Origin: DAORHV01 sp964434575
Lineage (GTDB): Bacteria; Patescibacteriota; Gracilibacteria; Peribacterales; Peribacteraceae
DNA: 64,000 nt
Assembly (NCBI GenBank): GCA_964434575.1
Contig: CAYSWB010000001.1
Location: 1-64,000 of the forward strand
Reading direction: 5' to 3'
Positions 16,329 through 24,732 of the stretch are shown piece after piece; position 1 is the stretch's first letter, and every line of letters begins with the position of its first letter. The translations under genes and the position numbers were made by a program. The notes beneath the pieces are model-generated. The model was given only the letters and a program-made list of their open reading frames with translations, made no database searches and had not been told where the DNA came from.

Positions 16329-17243
16329 TTATGCCGCGAGAACGGTGGGCGCCTCCGACGCGTCGCTGCGACGGTTGCGCACGGCCGGGTCCGAAGCGAT
16401 GGCGGTGCTCGCACTGCGGGCGGCCTCCTCTTCCTCCTTGCGCAGCTTCTCGAGCAGCTCGGTGCGAAGCTTCTCTTTGCTCTCTTCCTCCTGTCCTTTG
16501 CGCACGGAACGGTTGAGCAGCATGGACACGCCTCCAAGTCCTCCGACCAAGCCGATGGTGGCCAAGGGGCCGATGCCTCCGGTGGCGACGGTGCCGATGG
16601 TCGCGGCCGCGGTTGCTCCGGCAGCCGTGATCCACTGCGCGACTTTCTGGCCGGTCTCCGGCTTCACGCCGAACTTCGACAGCAGTCCGCCGAGCTTGCT
16701 GGCGACGTACGTGCCGCCGATACCGGTGGCGATACCCGCGACGATGCCCCACGGTCCGGGCACGAAGCGCGTGGTGGCGGACCACAACGCGGCGCTGGAC
16801 ATGCCGGCGCGCACGCCGTCGTGCAGGTTGCTGAGCGTGGTTCCCTCGCGCGCCTTGTTCGCCAGGAAGTTGTTGCCCTGGTTGTACAGGCTGACCATCG
16901 CCTGCACCGGCTCGGAGAAGAAATGATTCTTGTTCTTCTTCACCTGCTGCTCGATGCGGCTCTCGAAGCCTTCGTTGATTTCCTTGATTTCGTTGTCATC
17001 CAACGCGGCCATGCCGGCGGCAAGATCCTCGCGCAGCGCGATGTACTTCTTGGTGATTTCGGCGCGCGCGGCGTCGGGCATGTCTTTCTCCAGCGTGGGC
17101 AAGCGGCGAATCTTGGCCTTCAAGAGCGCAAGCAGTTCGGAATCCGTGGGCTTGGGCGCCAGCGGATCGCCCTTGGTTTCGGCGGGTTGCACCGAAGAAC
17201 GAGGCTGCTCACGCGGGGTCTCGACGCTGGGTCCGGGGCGCAT
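16329..17243 (-). CDS. unrecognised membrane-associated helical protein
   Basis: It has 304 residues: a charged N-terminal half with likely coiled coil (about 40-110), then a Gly/Ala-rich hydrophobic region (about 135-245: WGIVAGIATGIGGTYVASKLGG, TAAGATAAATIGTVATGGIGPLATIGLVGG) that could form two or three helices or a hairpin, then a Glu/Lys/Arg-rich tail (KGQEEESKEKLRTELLEKL). TACAAT, extended by TGTGG, ends nine bases before ATG at 17243 and fixes the start. No family recognised. Confidence 0.75.
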   Translation of the reverse strand: MRPGPSVETPREQPRSSVQPAETKGDPLAPKPTDSELLALLKAKIRRLPTLEKDMPDAARAEITKKYIALREDLAAGMAALDDNEIKEINEGFESRIEQQVKKNKNHFFSEPVQAMVSLYNQGNNFLANKAREGTTLSNLHDGVRAGMSSAALWSATTRFVPGPWGIVAGIATGIGGTYVASKLGGLLSKFGVKPETGQKVAQWITAAGATAAATIGTVATGGIGPLATIGLVGGLGGVSMLLNRSVRKGQEEESKEKLRTELLEKLRKEEEEAARSASTAIASDPAVRNRRSDASEAPTVLAA

Positions 17244-17357
17244 ATTAGACGTATTGTACCACAACCGGGCCATCCGGGCCAGAATGCATGGCTCTGGAAG
17301 CCATCCAGGGGGCCTTGCTTGACTTTGGACGCCTCTTGAATGACCCTTACCCATCGT

Positions 17358-19736
17358 ATGCCGACACACCTTGTTATTGTAGAAAGCCCGACCAAGGCCA
17401 AAACCATCAAAAAATTCCTCGGGAAAGATTACATCGTGGAATCCAGCATGGGACATATCCGCGACCTTCCCAAGAAGGAGCTGGGTATCGACGTGGATCA
17501 TGATTTCGAGCCCACGTACATCGTGCCCAAGGAGAAAGCCGCCACGGTGAAGACCCTGCAGGCCGCGCTGAAGAAGGCGGATGAAATCATGATCGCGACT
17601 GATGAGGACCGCGAGGGAGAAGCCATCGGCTGGCACCTGCTGTCCGCGCTGAAGGTCAAGAAGCAGGGCGAGGTGAAGCGCATCGTGTTCCACGAAATCA
17701 CCGAGAGCGCCATCAAGCACGCCATCGCCAATCCGCGCACCATCAACATGCAGCTCGTGCACGCCCAGCAGGCGCGCCGCGTGCTGGACCGCCTGGTGGG
17801 CTACACGTTGTCGCCGTTCCTGTGGAAGAAGGTCTACCGCGGCCTGTCGGCCGGACGCGTGCAGTCGGTGGCCGTGCGCGTGATCGTGGACCGCGAACGC
17901 GAGATCAAGGCGTTCAAGGCGGTGGAATACTGGAGCATCGACGCCAACATGAAGAAGCAGAGCGGCGAAACGTTCGTCGCGCAGTTCAAGGAACGCAACG
18001 GCGAGAAGTTCACGCCGGGTTCCGCCGGCGACTCCGAGTCCGTGACCAAGGACCTGGAGGGCGCGTCGTTCAGCGTGAAGAAGGTCGAGACCAAAGAGCT
18101 GAAGAAGACCCCGCCGCCGCCGTTCACCACGTCCACGTTGCAGCAGGAGGCCGGCCGCAAGCTGGGCTTCTCGGTGAAGCAGACCATGGTGGTCGCCCAG
18201 CAGCTGTACGAAGGTGTAAACCTCGGCAAAGGCATCGGCACGACGGGTCTCATCACCTACATGCGTACCGACTCCGTGAACCTGAGCCAGAAGGCGCTCG
18301 ACGACACCAAGGAAACCGTGCAGCACCTGTACGGCCGCGAGTACGTGCTGCCCGCCCCGCGCACGTACAAGACGAAAGCCAAGGGAGCCCAGGAAGCGCA
18401 CGAAGCCATCCGCCCGACCGAGATCAACCGCACGCCGCAGTCCGTGGCGGGCGTCTTGGACGAGCAGCAGCTGAAGCTCTACACGCTGATCTGGAACCGC
18501 ACCATGGCCACGCAGATGGCGGGCGCGGAGATCAAGCGCGTGGGCGCCGACATCGAGGCCAAGGGCAAGAAGGACACCTACGGCTTCCGCGCCACCGGAC
18601 AGACGGTGACGTTCGACGGATTCCTGCGCGTGTACTTCGAGGACAAGGATGAAGACCAACTGCACAAGGACAAGGAAGCCGAGGAAATGGACGGCGAGAA
18701 ATTCCTGCCCGAGCTGAAAGAAGGCGAGGCCCTGGAGTGCGAGCAGCTCCTGCCCGAGCAGCACTTCACGAAACCGCCCCCGCGCTACACGGAAGCCAGC
18801 TTGGTCAAGAAGCTGGAAGAGGAAGGCATCGGACGTCCGAGCACCTACGCCCCGACCATTTCCACCATCCAGGCGCGCGGCTACATCCGCAAGGAAGGCA
18901 AACAGCTGGCACCCGAGGACATCGCGTTCACGGTCACCGACCTGCTGTCCGAGCACTTCGCCGACATCGTGGACCTGCACTTCACCGCCAAGATGGAAAA
19001 CTGGCTGGATGAAATCGCCGAGGGCAAGGAAGAGTGGGTGCCGCTGATGAAGTCGTTCTACGGACCGTTCGCCGAGCTGGTCGCCAAGAAGACGAAGGAG
19101 ATCAACAAGGAGGACGTGATGAAGGACCGCGAACTGGGCGTGGACAAAGAGACCGGCCTGCCCGTGGTGGTGCGCACCGGACGCTTCGGCGCCTACGTGC
19201 AGCTGGGCCTGTGGGACAAGGAGAAGGGCAAGAAAGCCAAGCCCAAGGCCGCCTCGCTGCTGCAGGGCATGCACGCCGACACCGTGACATTCGAGCAGGC
19301 GCAGGCCCTCCTGAGCTTCCCGCGCAACCTGGGCAAGGACGACACCGGCACGCCGATCGAGCTGCACCTCGGGCGATTCGGACCGTATTTAAAGAGCGGC
19401 ACCGTCACCGCCAGCCTGGCCAAGGACGTGCACCCGTTCGACGTGGACTTCGCCATGGCCAAGACGCTGATGGCCACCGCCTCCGCCAAGAAGAACGCCG
19501 CCCCGCTGAAGGTGCTGGGCATGGACCCCGAGTCCAAGGGCGAGATCAAGATCAAGGACGGACGCTTCGGCCCGTACATCACCGACGGCAAGACCAACGT
19601 CTCGCTAGGCAAGAAGCTGACGGTGGACGAGGTCACCGAGGAGATCGCCATCGCCATGCTGAAGAAGAAGCGCGAAGCGCCTCCGGGACGCTGGGGCGGC
19701 AAGAAGGGCGGCTGGGGAAAGAAGAAGGCCGAGTAG
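17358..19736 (+). CDS. topA: DNA topoisomerase I
   Basis: Type IA topoisomerase that relaxes negative supercoils through a covalent 5'-phosphotyrosine. It has 792 residues from ATG at 17358 (MPTHLVIVESPTKAKTI). The TOPRIM acidic motif is DEDREGE at 82-88; the catalytic tyrosine lies in GLITYMRTDS at about 301. The C-terminus carries three topoisomerase repeats without zinc-finger cysteines (GRFGAYVQLG, GRFGPYLKSG, GRFGPYITDG) and ends in a Lys/Gly-rich tail. The frame extends upstream, but the family begins at this Met. A tRNA region follows. Confidence 0.97.
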   Translation: MPTHLVIVESPTKAKTIKKFLGKDYIVESSMGHIRDLPKKELGIDVDHDFEPTYIVPKEKAATVKTLQAALKKADEIMIATDEDREGEAIGWHLLSALKVKKQGEVKRIVFHEITESAIKHAIANPRTINMQLVHAQQARRVLDRLVGYTLSPFLWKKVYRGLSAGRVQSVAVRVIVDREREIKAFKAVEYWSIDANMKKQSGETFVAQFKERNGEKFTPGSAGDSESVTKDLEGASFSVKKVETKELKKTPPPPFTTSTLQQEAGRKLGFSVKQTMVVAQQLYEGVNLGKGIGTTGLITYMRTDSVNLSQKALDDTKETVQHLYGREYVLPAPRTYKTKAKGAQEAHEAIRPTEINRTPQSVAGVLDEQQLKLYTLIWNRTMATQMAGAEIKRVGADIEAKGKKDTYGFRATGQTVTFDGFLRVYFEDKDEDQLHKDKEAEEMDGEKFLPELKEGEALECEQLLPEQHFTKPPPRYTEASLVKKLEEEGIGRPSTYAPTISTIQARGYIRKEGKQLAPEDIAFTVTDLLSEHFADIVDLHFTAKMENWLDEIAEGKEEWVPLMKSFYGPFAELVAKKTKEINKEDVMKDRELGVDKETGLPVVVRTGRFGAYVQLGLWDKEKGKKAKPKAASLLQGMHADTVTFEQAQALLSFPRNLGKDDTGTPIELHLGRFGPYLKSGTVTASLAKDVHPFDVDFAMAKTLMATASAKKNAAPLKVLGMDPESKGEIKIKDGRFGPYITDGKTNVSLGKKLTVDEVTEEIAIAMLKKKREAPPGRWGGKKGGWGKKKAE

Positions 19737-19780
19737 CCCTCGCACGTCTCTTTCCGTACAATGCGCCCGCATTGGACGAC

Positions 19781-19802
19781 GCATAGGCGCTTCGCTCAGT
19801 TG
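19781..19802 (+). repeat. 5' fragment of tRNA-Trp
   Basis: 22 bases, GCATAGGCGCTTCGCTCAGTTG, match the 5' end of the intact tRNA at 19874-19895 with one mismatch. The rest of the tRNA is absent; a GCCCCGC/GCGGGGC hairpin follows. A TACAAT box at 19757-19762 may start the tRNA transcript through this fragment. Confidence 0.8.
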
Positions 19803-19877
19803 CCTAGCCCCGCATCGCGGGGCGTCCAAGAAAAAGGATCGCTCGTTCTTTGTCTCGGTGTCATCATCGTCCGGCAT

Positions 19878-19953
19878 AGGCGCTTAGCTCAGTTGGTAGA
19901 GCGTCGGTCTCCAAAACCGAAGGTCGTAGGTTCGATCCCTACAGCGCCTGCCA
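19878..19953 (+). tRNA. tRNA-Trp (anticodon CCA)
   Basis: 76 bases with encoded CCA. Acceptor AGGCGCT pairs with AGCGCCT, with G as the discriminator base before CCA. The D arm is GCTC...GAGC. The anticodon stem TCGGT/ACCGA holds loop CTCCAAA, giving anticodon CCA. The T arm is CGTAGGTTCGATCCCTACA. Confidence 0.96.
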
Positions 19954-20054
19954 CCAATGCACGACCGAAGGTCTCTCGGATGATTTCGAGCTGAGCGCCA
20001 GCGAAGCCGAAAGCATGCGATCCCCCGGAGCGAGCAACGCGAGCGAAGTGGGGA

Positions 20055-20104
20055 CAAAACCGAAGGTCGTAGGTTCGATCCCTACAGCGCCTGCCACCAA
20101 TGCA
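20055..20104 (+). repeat. duplicate of the tRNA-Trp 3' half
   Basis: 50 bases identical to 19912-19961, covering the anticodon-loop 3' side, variable loop, T arm, acceptor 3' strand, CCA and eight further bases. The two copies are 143 bases apart. This copy has no 5' half and cannot form a tRNA. The layout resembles an attachment-site duplication or a collapsed tandem tRNA array. Confidence 0.9.
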
Positions 20105-20106
20105 TC

Positions 20107-20125
20107 GAGGCGCGTAGCTCAGTTG
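20107..20125 (+). repeat. second 5' fragment of a tRNA
   Basis: GAGGCGCGTAGCTCAGTTG matches the 5' end of tRNA-Trp with two differences. It begins two bases after the duplicated 3' half and then runs into the 3' flank of the next gene. Confidence 0.7.
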
Positions 20126-20159
20126 CCGCCCGAGGCTTTGCCGAGAGCGCGCCGAAAGC

Positions 20160-21023
20160 TCATCGCGCGCCGCGGAGAATATCGACGAGCGCCTGGAAGC
20201 GCAGGGCGGCGTCCGGCTTCTGCGCCAGTACCTGCATGGCCTTGTACCGCCCCAGCATGGCGCCGTGCATGCGCGCCCGGATCTGCTGGCCCACCTGGGA
20301 TGCGCGCGCATCCAGCACTTCCTGCGCGAAGTTGATGACCATGCCGGTGGCCGGCGCATGGCGGCCGTGTTCCACGTCGGGCAGGTTGAGCGCCGCCAAC
20401 GCCGCGCGGACTTCCTCGGACACGTCGCCTTGGTACAGCGGACTCAGCACGATGGTCTGCAATGCATGGCCCTCCACGCCCGGCATGGTGTCCGGGGCGA
20501 CGCCGAGCATGGCTGCGGACCCGGCCCGCAACTTCGACAAAGAACGATAGGGGTCCGTATCCACGGGCAGGCCCATCTCTTTCACCAGCGTGCGGCCGGG
20601 CATGACGATGAAGCGCCCGGAGTGCCTGCGCCTGATCTCTGCGGCGACCAGCGGCAGCGCAAACTCGGGCACGTTGCCGTCCGGCTTCGGCAGCTTCAGG
20701 GAGCCTTCGGCCGCGGCGGCGGTGATGTCCTCGGCGGCGAACGTGGCAAAGATGTCGGCGTGCACCTCGCCGTGCAGCGCTTGCAGGTCCTCGTATGTTT
20801 CGGGCTCACGCGGATAGAGGAGCGCCATGGCGCCGCCCTTGCCGCCATGGAGCAGGCGACGGAGCGCGCCGCGTGTCACGGCGGTGCGGGCGGCCGCATC
20901 TTCGGGCAGCTCCTGTACGTCCAGACGCCCGCTCCGGGCCAACGAGGACCCGATCGTGCACACGTAATGCGACTGCTGGACGTAGTCGCGGAACGCCGAT
21001 ACGCGGCTGCTTTCTGCTGCCAT
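20160..21023 (-). CDS. unrecognised cytoplasmic protein
   Basis: It has 287 residues, no signal peptide and no membrane helix, with balanced mixed secondary structure by eye. Segments such as RFIVMPGRTLVKEMGLP and GHALQTIVLSPLYQGDV look like structured strands. I cannot place it in a family. A TTGACA lies about 35 bases upstream of the ATG but no good -10 is spaced from it; GAGGATG about 8-14 bases upstream is a possible ribosome-binding site, unusual in this window. Confidence 0.75.
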   Translation of the reverse strand: MAAESSRVSAFRDYVQQSHYVCTIGSSLARSGRLDVQELPEDAAARTAVTRGALRRLLHGGKGGAMALLYPREPETYEDLQALHGEVHADIFATFAAEDITAAAAEGSLKLPKPDGNVPEFALPLVAAEIRRRHSGRFIVMPGRTLVKEMGLPVDTDPYRSLSKLRAGSAAMLGVAPDTMPGVEGHALQTIVLSPLYQGDVSEEVRAALAALNLPDVEHGRHAPATGMVINFAQEVLDARASQVGQQIRARMHGAMLGRYKAMQVLAQKPDAALRFQALVDILRGAR

Positions 21024-21078
21024 AAGACATCCATCCTCAATATTTCAAGAAAAATGTCAAGGGTCGCGTTTTCCGGTT

Positions 21079-21459
21079 TTGCCAAAACGGCGGATGGCAG
21101 CCGACGAATGCTCTTTTGACGCGCGGCACGATCCGATCTACAAACGCGCCATGCACAATGCGGGCCGCGAACGGCGGGAACACCTGCGGGAAGTCGTTGA
21201 GCACGCGGATGAGCGGGCGTTCTACCTGGAGGCGCTGGCGGGCTCCACGGCCGCGCAACTGCGGGAGGTGGTGCGGACCCACGACGCCGAAGCGGCGATC
21301 GCGGCGGCCACCGTCTTGCTGGCCACGCGGTTCAGGATCACGGTGATCGGCGACGGACCGGACGCGGAATTCTTATCGGGCGGCAACCGGAAGCCCGCGG
21401 CGAAAAAAGCCATGCCTTCAACCGCGGTCGCCAAGGTCACTCGCGGTGCGACTTCCTGA
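21079..21459 (+). CDS. small unrecognised protein
   Basis: It has 126 residues (121 if translation starts at the internal ATG at 21094). Charged, His/Arg-rich and probably helical: NAGRERREHLREVVEHADERAFYLEALAG. It resembles no family I know. Its 3' end overlaps the convergent MgtC-like gene by 23 bases. Its length is compatible with a real gene, but it lacks a clear promoter, so confidence is modest. Confidence 0.5.
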   Translation: MPKRRMAADECSFDARHDPIYKRAMHNAGRERREHLREVVEHADERAFYLEALAGSTAAQLREVVRTHDAEAAIAAATVLLATRFRITVIGDGPDAEFLSGGNRKPAAKKAMPSTAVAKVTRGATS

Positions 21460-21952
21460 CGCGAGGAGGCGGAGGAAGCAGTTCGTCGGCTTCTTCTTCG
21501 GAACCGCCGTTGGCAGGCGTGCCGAACACGCGCTCCATCCATTTGCTGACCGGTGCCAAAATGAGCAGCACCGCCAGCGAGAACAAGCATGCGAAGATGG
21601 CCGTGGAATACATGCCAACTCCCACCGCCATGCCGATGGCGGCCACCGTCCAGATGGTCGCGGCGGTGGTGAGGCCATGCACGTGGTTGTGCGCGCGCAA
21701 CAAGCAGCCACCGCCGATGAATCCCACGCCGACGACGATCTGCGACGCGATGCGCGCGGTTTCGGGCTGGGCAAACGCGGACGTGGAAATGATCGTGAAC
21801 AAGCACGAACTCACCGAGATGAGCACGCAGGTGCGGATGCCGGCGGGATGGTCGCCGATGAGCCGCTCGATGCCGATGAGTCCTCCAAGCGCGCCGGCCA
21901 ACACGATCCGGTTGGCGACGTCGGCGGCGGGCAACATGGTCGCGAAATCCAT
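21437..21952 (-). CDS. MgtC/SapB-family membrane protein
   Basis: Integral membrane protein of the MgtC family, associated elsewhere with magnesium limitation and intracellular survival. It has 171 residues from ATG at 21952: IVLAGALGGLIGIERLIGDHPAGIRTCVLIS, then VVGVGFIGGGCLLR followed by GLTTAATIWTVAAIGMAVGVG, the family hallmark, and a last helix with a soluble tail. I chose this start because TATACT ends eight bases upstream and the family begins here; a frame of about 80 more residues exists but has non-family sequence. Substrate or partner is uncertain. Confidence 0.9.
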   Translation of the reverse strand: MDFATMLPAADVANRIVLAGALGGLIGIERLIGDHPAGIRTCVLISVSSCLFTIISTSAFAQPETARIASQIVVGVGFIGGGCLLRAHNHVHGLTTAATIWTVAAIGMAVGVGMYSTAIFACLFSLAVLLILAPVSKWMERVFGTPANGGSEEEADELLPPPPRVRKSHRE

Positions 21953-22033
21953 CGGCGATGAGTATAGCGGCCCGATCATCCACCGGACTGGAACTTGCCG
22001 CCGCCGCAACAAGACCGCCGTTGTCGGCGGAAC

Positions 22034-22062
22034 TTGACGACAGGCCAAGGCAACGACACACT
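22034..22062 (+). promoter_or_regulatory. promoter of the 874-residue protein gene
   Basis: TTGACG (22034-22039), a 17-base spacer and CACACT (22057-22062) lie 11 bases before ATG at 22074, again predicting little or no leader. Confidence 0.6.
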
Positions 22063-22073
22063 GACCCCCTTTT

Positions 22074-24698
22074 ATGCCGCTGGACTGGCCGTCAGCATCG
22101 GGTGTTGTTGTTCCCACCCTCGCGGCGGGCAAACGTCTGCCGATCGTCGAAGACACGACCGCGGAAACGAAAGATGGTTTTGCGAAACTGCTGCATGTCG
22201 ACACGACCGGCTTGGCCGACCAACCCCTGCGTAACGCCGCCGCGCTGAACCGCCAGGTGGATGAGGCCTGGACCGAAGGAACGGTGAAGGGATACCACGC
22301 CCGTCTGGTGCGCTGCGTCGGATTCCAGACCGGCGTTGCCGATTACCAGACCGCCAGCCAGGTAGCCCGCGGACAGGCGCTGCGCCAGATGGAGCGCGGG
22401 GAAGGTGCCCAGCGCACCTACGAACACCTGCTGCCCGAATGGCGGCTGATTGCGCGAGCGATCAACAACCCCCAGGTCACCGCCATCGTGGGCGAATGCA
22501 TCGCCGCGATCGCCGATGAACTTGTGCCGGAGAAAGAACGCGGCACGGTGGTGGGCTTACTGAAGAAGATCTGCCACCGCTTCGGCCGTCCGACATTCGA
22601 AGACCGCACGAAGGTGAAATACACCACGCTCGACCGCCGCGTAGCCAGCGGCAACTTGGGCACGTTTAAAGACAACTTCGACGCCGTGGTCGCCATGCTG
22701 CGCCTCCTCGAAGAGGAAGAGCGCCTTGCCGCCGGCGCGGAGCAACCGGAATCCCAAGAGAAAACCTTGGCAGAATACTGGGACCATCCGTGGATCGCGG
22801 AATTCCGCACGGCCTGGATGGCCGATACCGGCAAGCAGCTCGGTGCCGACAAGCTGCGTGATGGCAAACGCGTGCTGCTGTGCGAGCGCCTGAAGATGTT
22901 CGCCGCATTCGCCGGTGGCATGCAGCACGAGGGTTCGCTGCGCACCACGTTCAAAATCCCGGGGCAGGCGGCGCGTGAACTGGCCGGCAACAACGTTATC
23001 GACCGTGCGCACGTCGTCACGATTCTGACCGCGCTCAAAGACAGGAAGGTCGTTCCCGCCGCCGCAACAGACGCGTTCCTGGAAGAGTGGGATGCCGGCG
23101 TGACGGAAACCGCCGCGGTCGTGGAAGCCCCGCTGGGCACCCGGCTGACCGGCGCGTTGGAGGATAAGAAGATGGATTACCACGCGATTGCGCTGGCGCT
23201 CGACATTCGCGGCCGCCGGCCCGACGAAGTGTCTCCAGTGATGCTGGTCCGTGACAGCGTGGGTGAGACACGCGTGAACGACACGGTATCCATGTACACC
23301 GTCTCGGCACTGGCCCGCGCCACGGTGGCCGAGGTGGATGCGGACATCCAGCGCTTCATGGCCGAGCTGCGTGCGCGCCCGAAGGTCAACGGCCGCCAGT
23401 TCACGTCGGCCTGGGCGTTCATGACCCAGTTCGCGCTGCGCGCCGGCGACCTTCCCAAGCCGCACGACACGGCGAAGATCGAACAATATTCCACGACCCA
23501 CACCGGCGCCAGCAACCAGCCGCTCATCTCCGCCATTCTGCAGACCGGCTGGCGCCGCGCCGCCGAAGCGGTGGAGCGGTGGAATGCGCTCCATGAACCC
23601 GCGACCGTCCGCGACGCCGCGACCGACTTGCACGCCAAGGTAGGCGGTACCGCGTTCGTCGCGAACGTGAAGGTAAGCACCAAAGACACGTTGCCGCGCA
23701 TCCAGGCCGGGACGGAAGTGCCGACGCTGGCGATCCTGCGGCAGATGGTCACCGACGGTCAGGCGATCACCGGCAACGCGCTGTTGCAGGACTGGTACGT
23801 CCGCCGCGCGGAACTGGCCAACGGAGCCCCCACGCAGACGGCCCGCGCACTCGACGTGTTCGCCGCCGCCAACGCGAACTCCGTCACCGCCCTGATCGAC
23901 GGCAATGCGACGACCGTGACGGGTGCCGGATCCGCCGATACCGTCCGCAAGATGGCGTTGCGCCTGACGCGCGGCGAGGCGGTGACCGACGGCTCGTTTG
24001 AAAACGTGCTGCGCATGTGCAAGATCGACGCCGCCGACAACCCCACCGGCCTCTTCTTCCGCGCGCTGCGCGTCGCGCAGTTGCCGCAAGCGCTGAACGA
24101 CTACGGCCGCCGCCTGGCCGAAGCAGGCCGCATGGACGTGATCGATCTGCTGCTGCGCGCCAAAGTGGAAGCCGCCGCGCTGACGCAGCCCCAGAAGACC
24201 GCGGAACTCACGCCGCTGACCCGCCTGCAGCATGCCATGACACGCAAAGAAAGTATTCTGGCGCGGCGCGCCGGCGGTGCCGCCGAGCCGCAAGGAGCGC
24301 TGTTGCAGTTGGTCCAGCTCGCACCCGGCTTGCTGCCCGGCGAGCTGGCGGCCTGGACGCCGGAGATGGGAACGATGCCAGCCCCCGTTGCCGCCACGAC
24401 GACGAAATCCGCCGACGTACCGGCCGGTACCACGCAGAAGGCCGGCGGTGCGGCGGTCGTGACGCAAGCCGTCGAGACGAATCCCGACGAGGCGCTGTAC
24501 GAGCAGGTGACCGACACCCTCTACGAGCGCATCGCGCCGGAGTACCGCCAGTTCTGGGATGATCTGGTCGCGCAGTGCAACCTGCGCGGCATGTTCGATT
24601 ACCACACCAAGAAGCGCAACAACCGCAATGCCAAGAGCCTCGAGGGCGTGATGTGGACGGCGCTGGCCATCGCCATCAAGAAGATCGAACGCCGGTAG
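22074..24698 (+). CDS. 874-residue helical protein, unrecognised
   Basis: A large, Ala/Arg/Glu-rich, probably all-helical soluble protein without signal peptide or clear membrane helix. It has regular acidic-basic helices throughout and a Pro/Thr/Ala-rich linker near residues 765-810 (PVAATTTKSADVPAGT) before a C-terminal domain of about 60 residues. No known motif is seen. It has its own promoter. It is followed 34 bases later by a membrane-anchored spermidine-synthase-like gene with a separate -10 box, so co-regulation is not evident. It may be structural. Confidence 0.75.
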   Translation: MPLDWPSASGVVVPTLAAGKRLPIVEDTTAETKDGFAKLLHVDTTGLADQPLRNAAALNRQVDEAWTEGTVKGYHARLVRCVGFQTGVADYQTASQVARGQALRQMERGEGAQRTYEHLLPEWRLIARAINNPQVTAIVGECIAAIADELVPEKERGTVVGLLKKICHRFGRPTFEDRTKVKYTTLDRRVASGNLGTFKDNFDAVVAMLRLLEEEERLAAGAEQPESQEKTLAEYWDHPWIAEFRTAWMADTGKQLGADKLRDGKRVLLCERLKMFAAFAGGMQHEGSLRTTFKIPGQAARELAGNNVIDRAHVVTILTALKDRKVVPAAATDAFLEEWDAGVTETAAVVEAPLGTRLTGALEDKKMDYHAIALALDIRGRRPDEVSPVMLVRDSVGETRVNDTVSMYTVSALARATVAEVDADIQRFMAELRARPKVNGRQFTSAWAFMTQFALRAGDLPKPHDTAKIEQYSTTHTGASNQPLISAILQTGWRRAAEAVERWNALHEPATVRDAATDLHAKVGGTAFVANVKVSTKDTLPRIQAGTEVPTLAILRQMVTDGQAITGNALLQDWYVRRAELANGAPTQTARALDVFAAANANSVTALIDGNATTVTGAGSADTVRKMALRLTRGEAVTDGSFENVLRMCKIDAADNPTGLFFRALRVAQLPQALNDYGRRLAEAGRMDVIDLLLRAKVEAAALTQPQKTAELTPLTRLQHAMTRKESILARRAGGAAEPQGALLQLVQLAPGLLPGELAAWTPEMGTMPAPVAATTTKSADVPAGTTQKAGGAAVVTQAVETNPDEALYEQVTDTLYERIAPEYRQFWDDLVAQCNLRGMFDYHTKKRNNRNAKSLEGVMWTALAIAIKKIERR

Positions 24699-24732
24699 GC
24701 GGCGGGGGAGCGCAAATGGTAGGCTGCGCGCC

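Noticed and set aside
16329..19367. One 1012-residue gene extending from the helical protein across topA
   Set aside because: The extra sequence is antisense to topA; a promoter and start at 17243 explain the real gene.
20055..20104. A second tRNA-Trp gene
   Set aside because: Only the 3' half is present; no 5' acceptor, D arm or complete anticodon loop.
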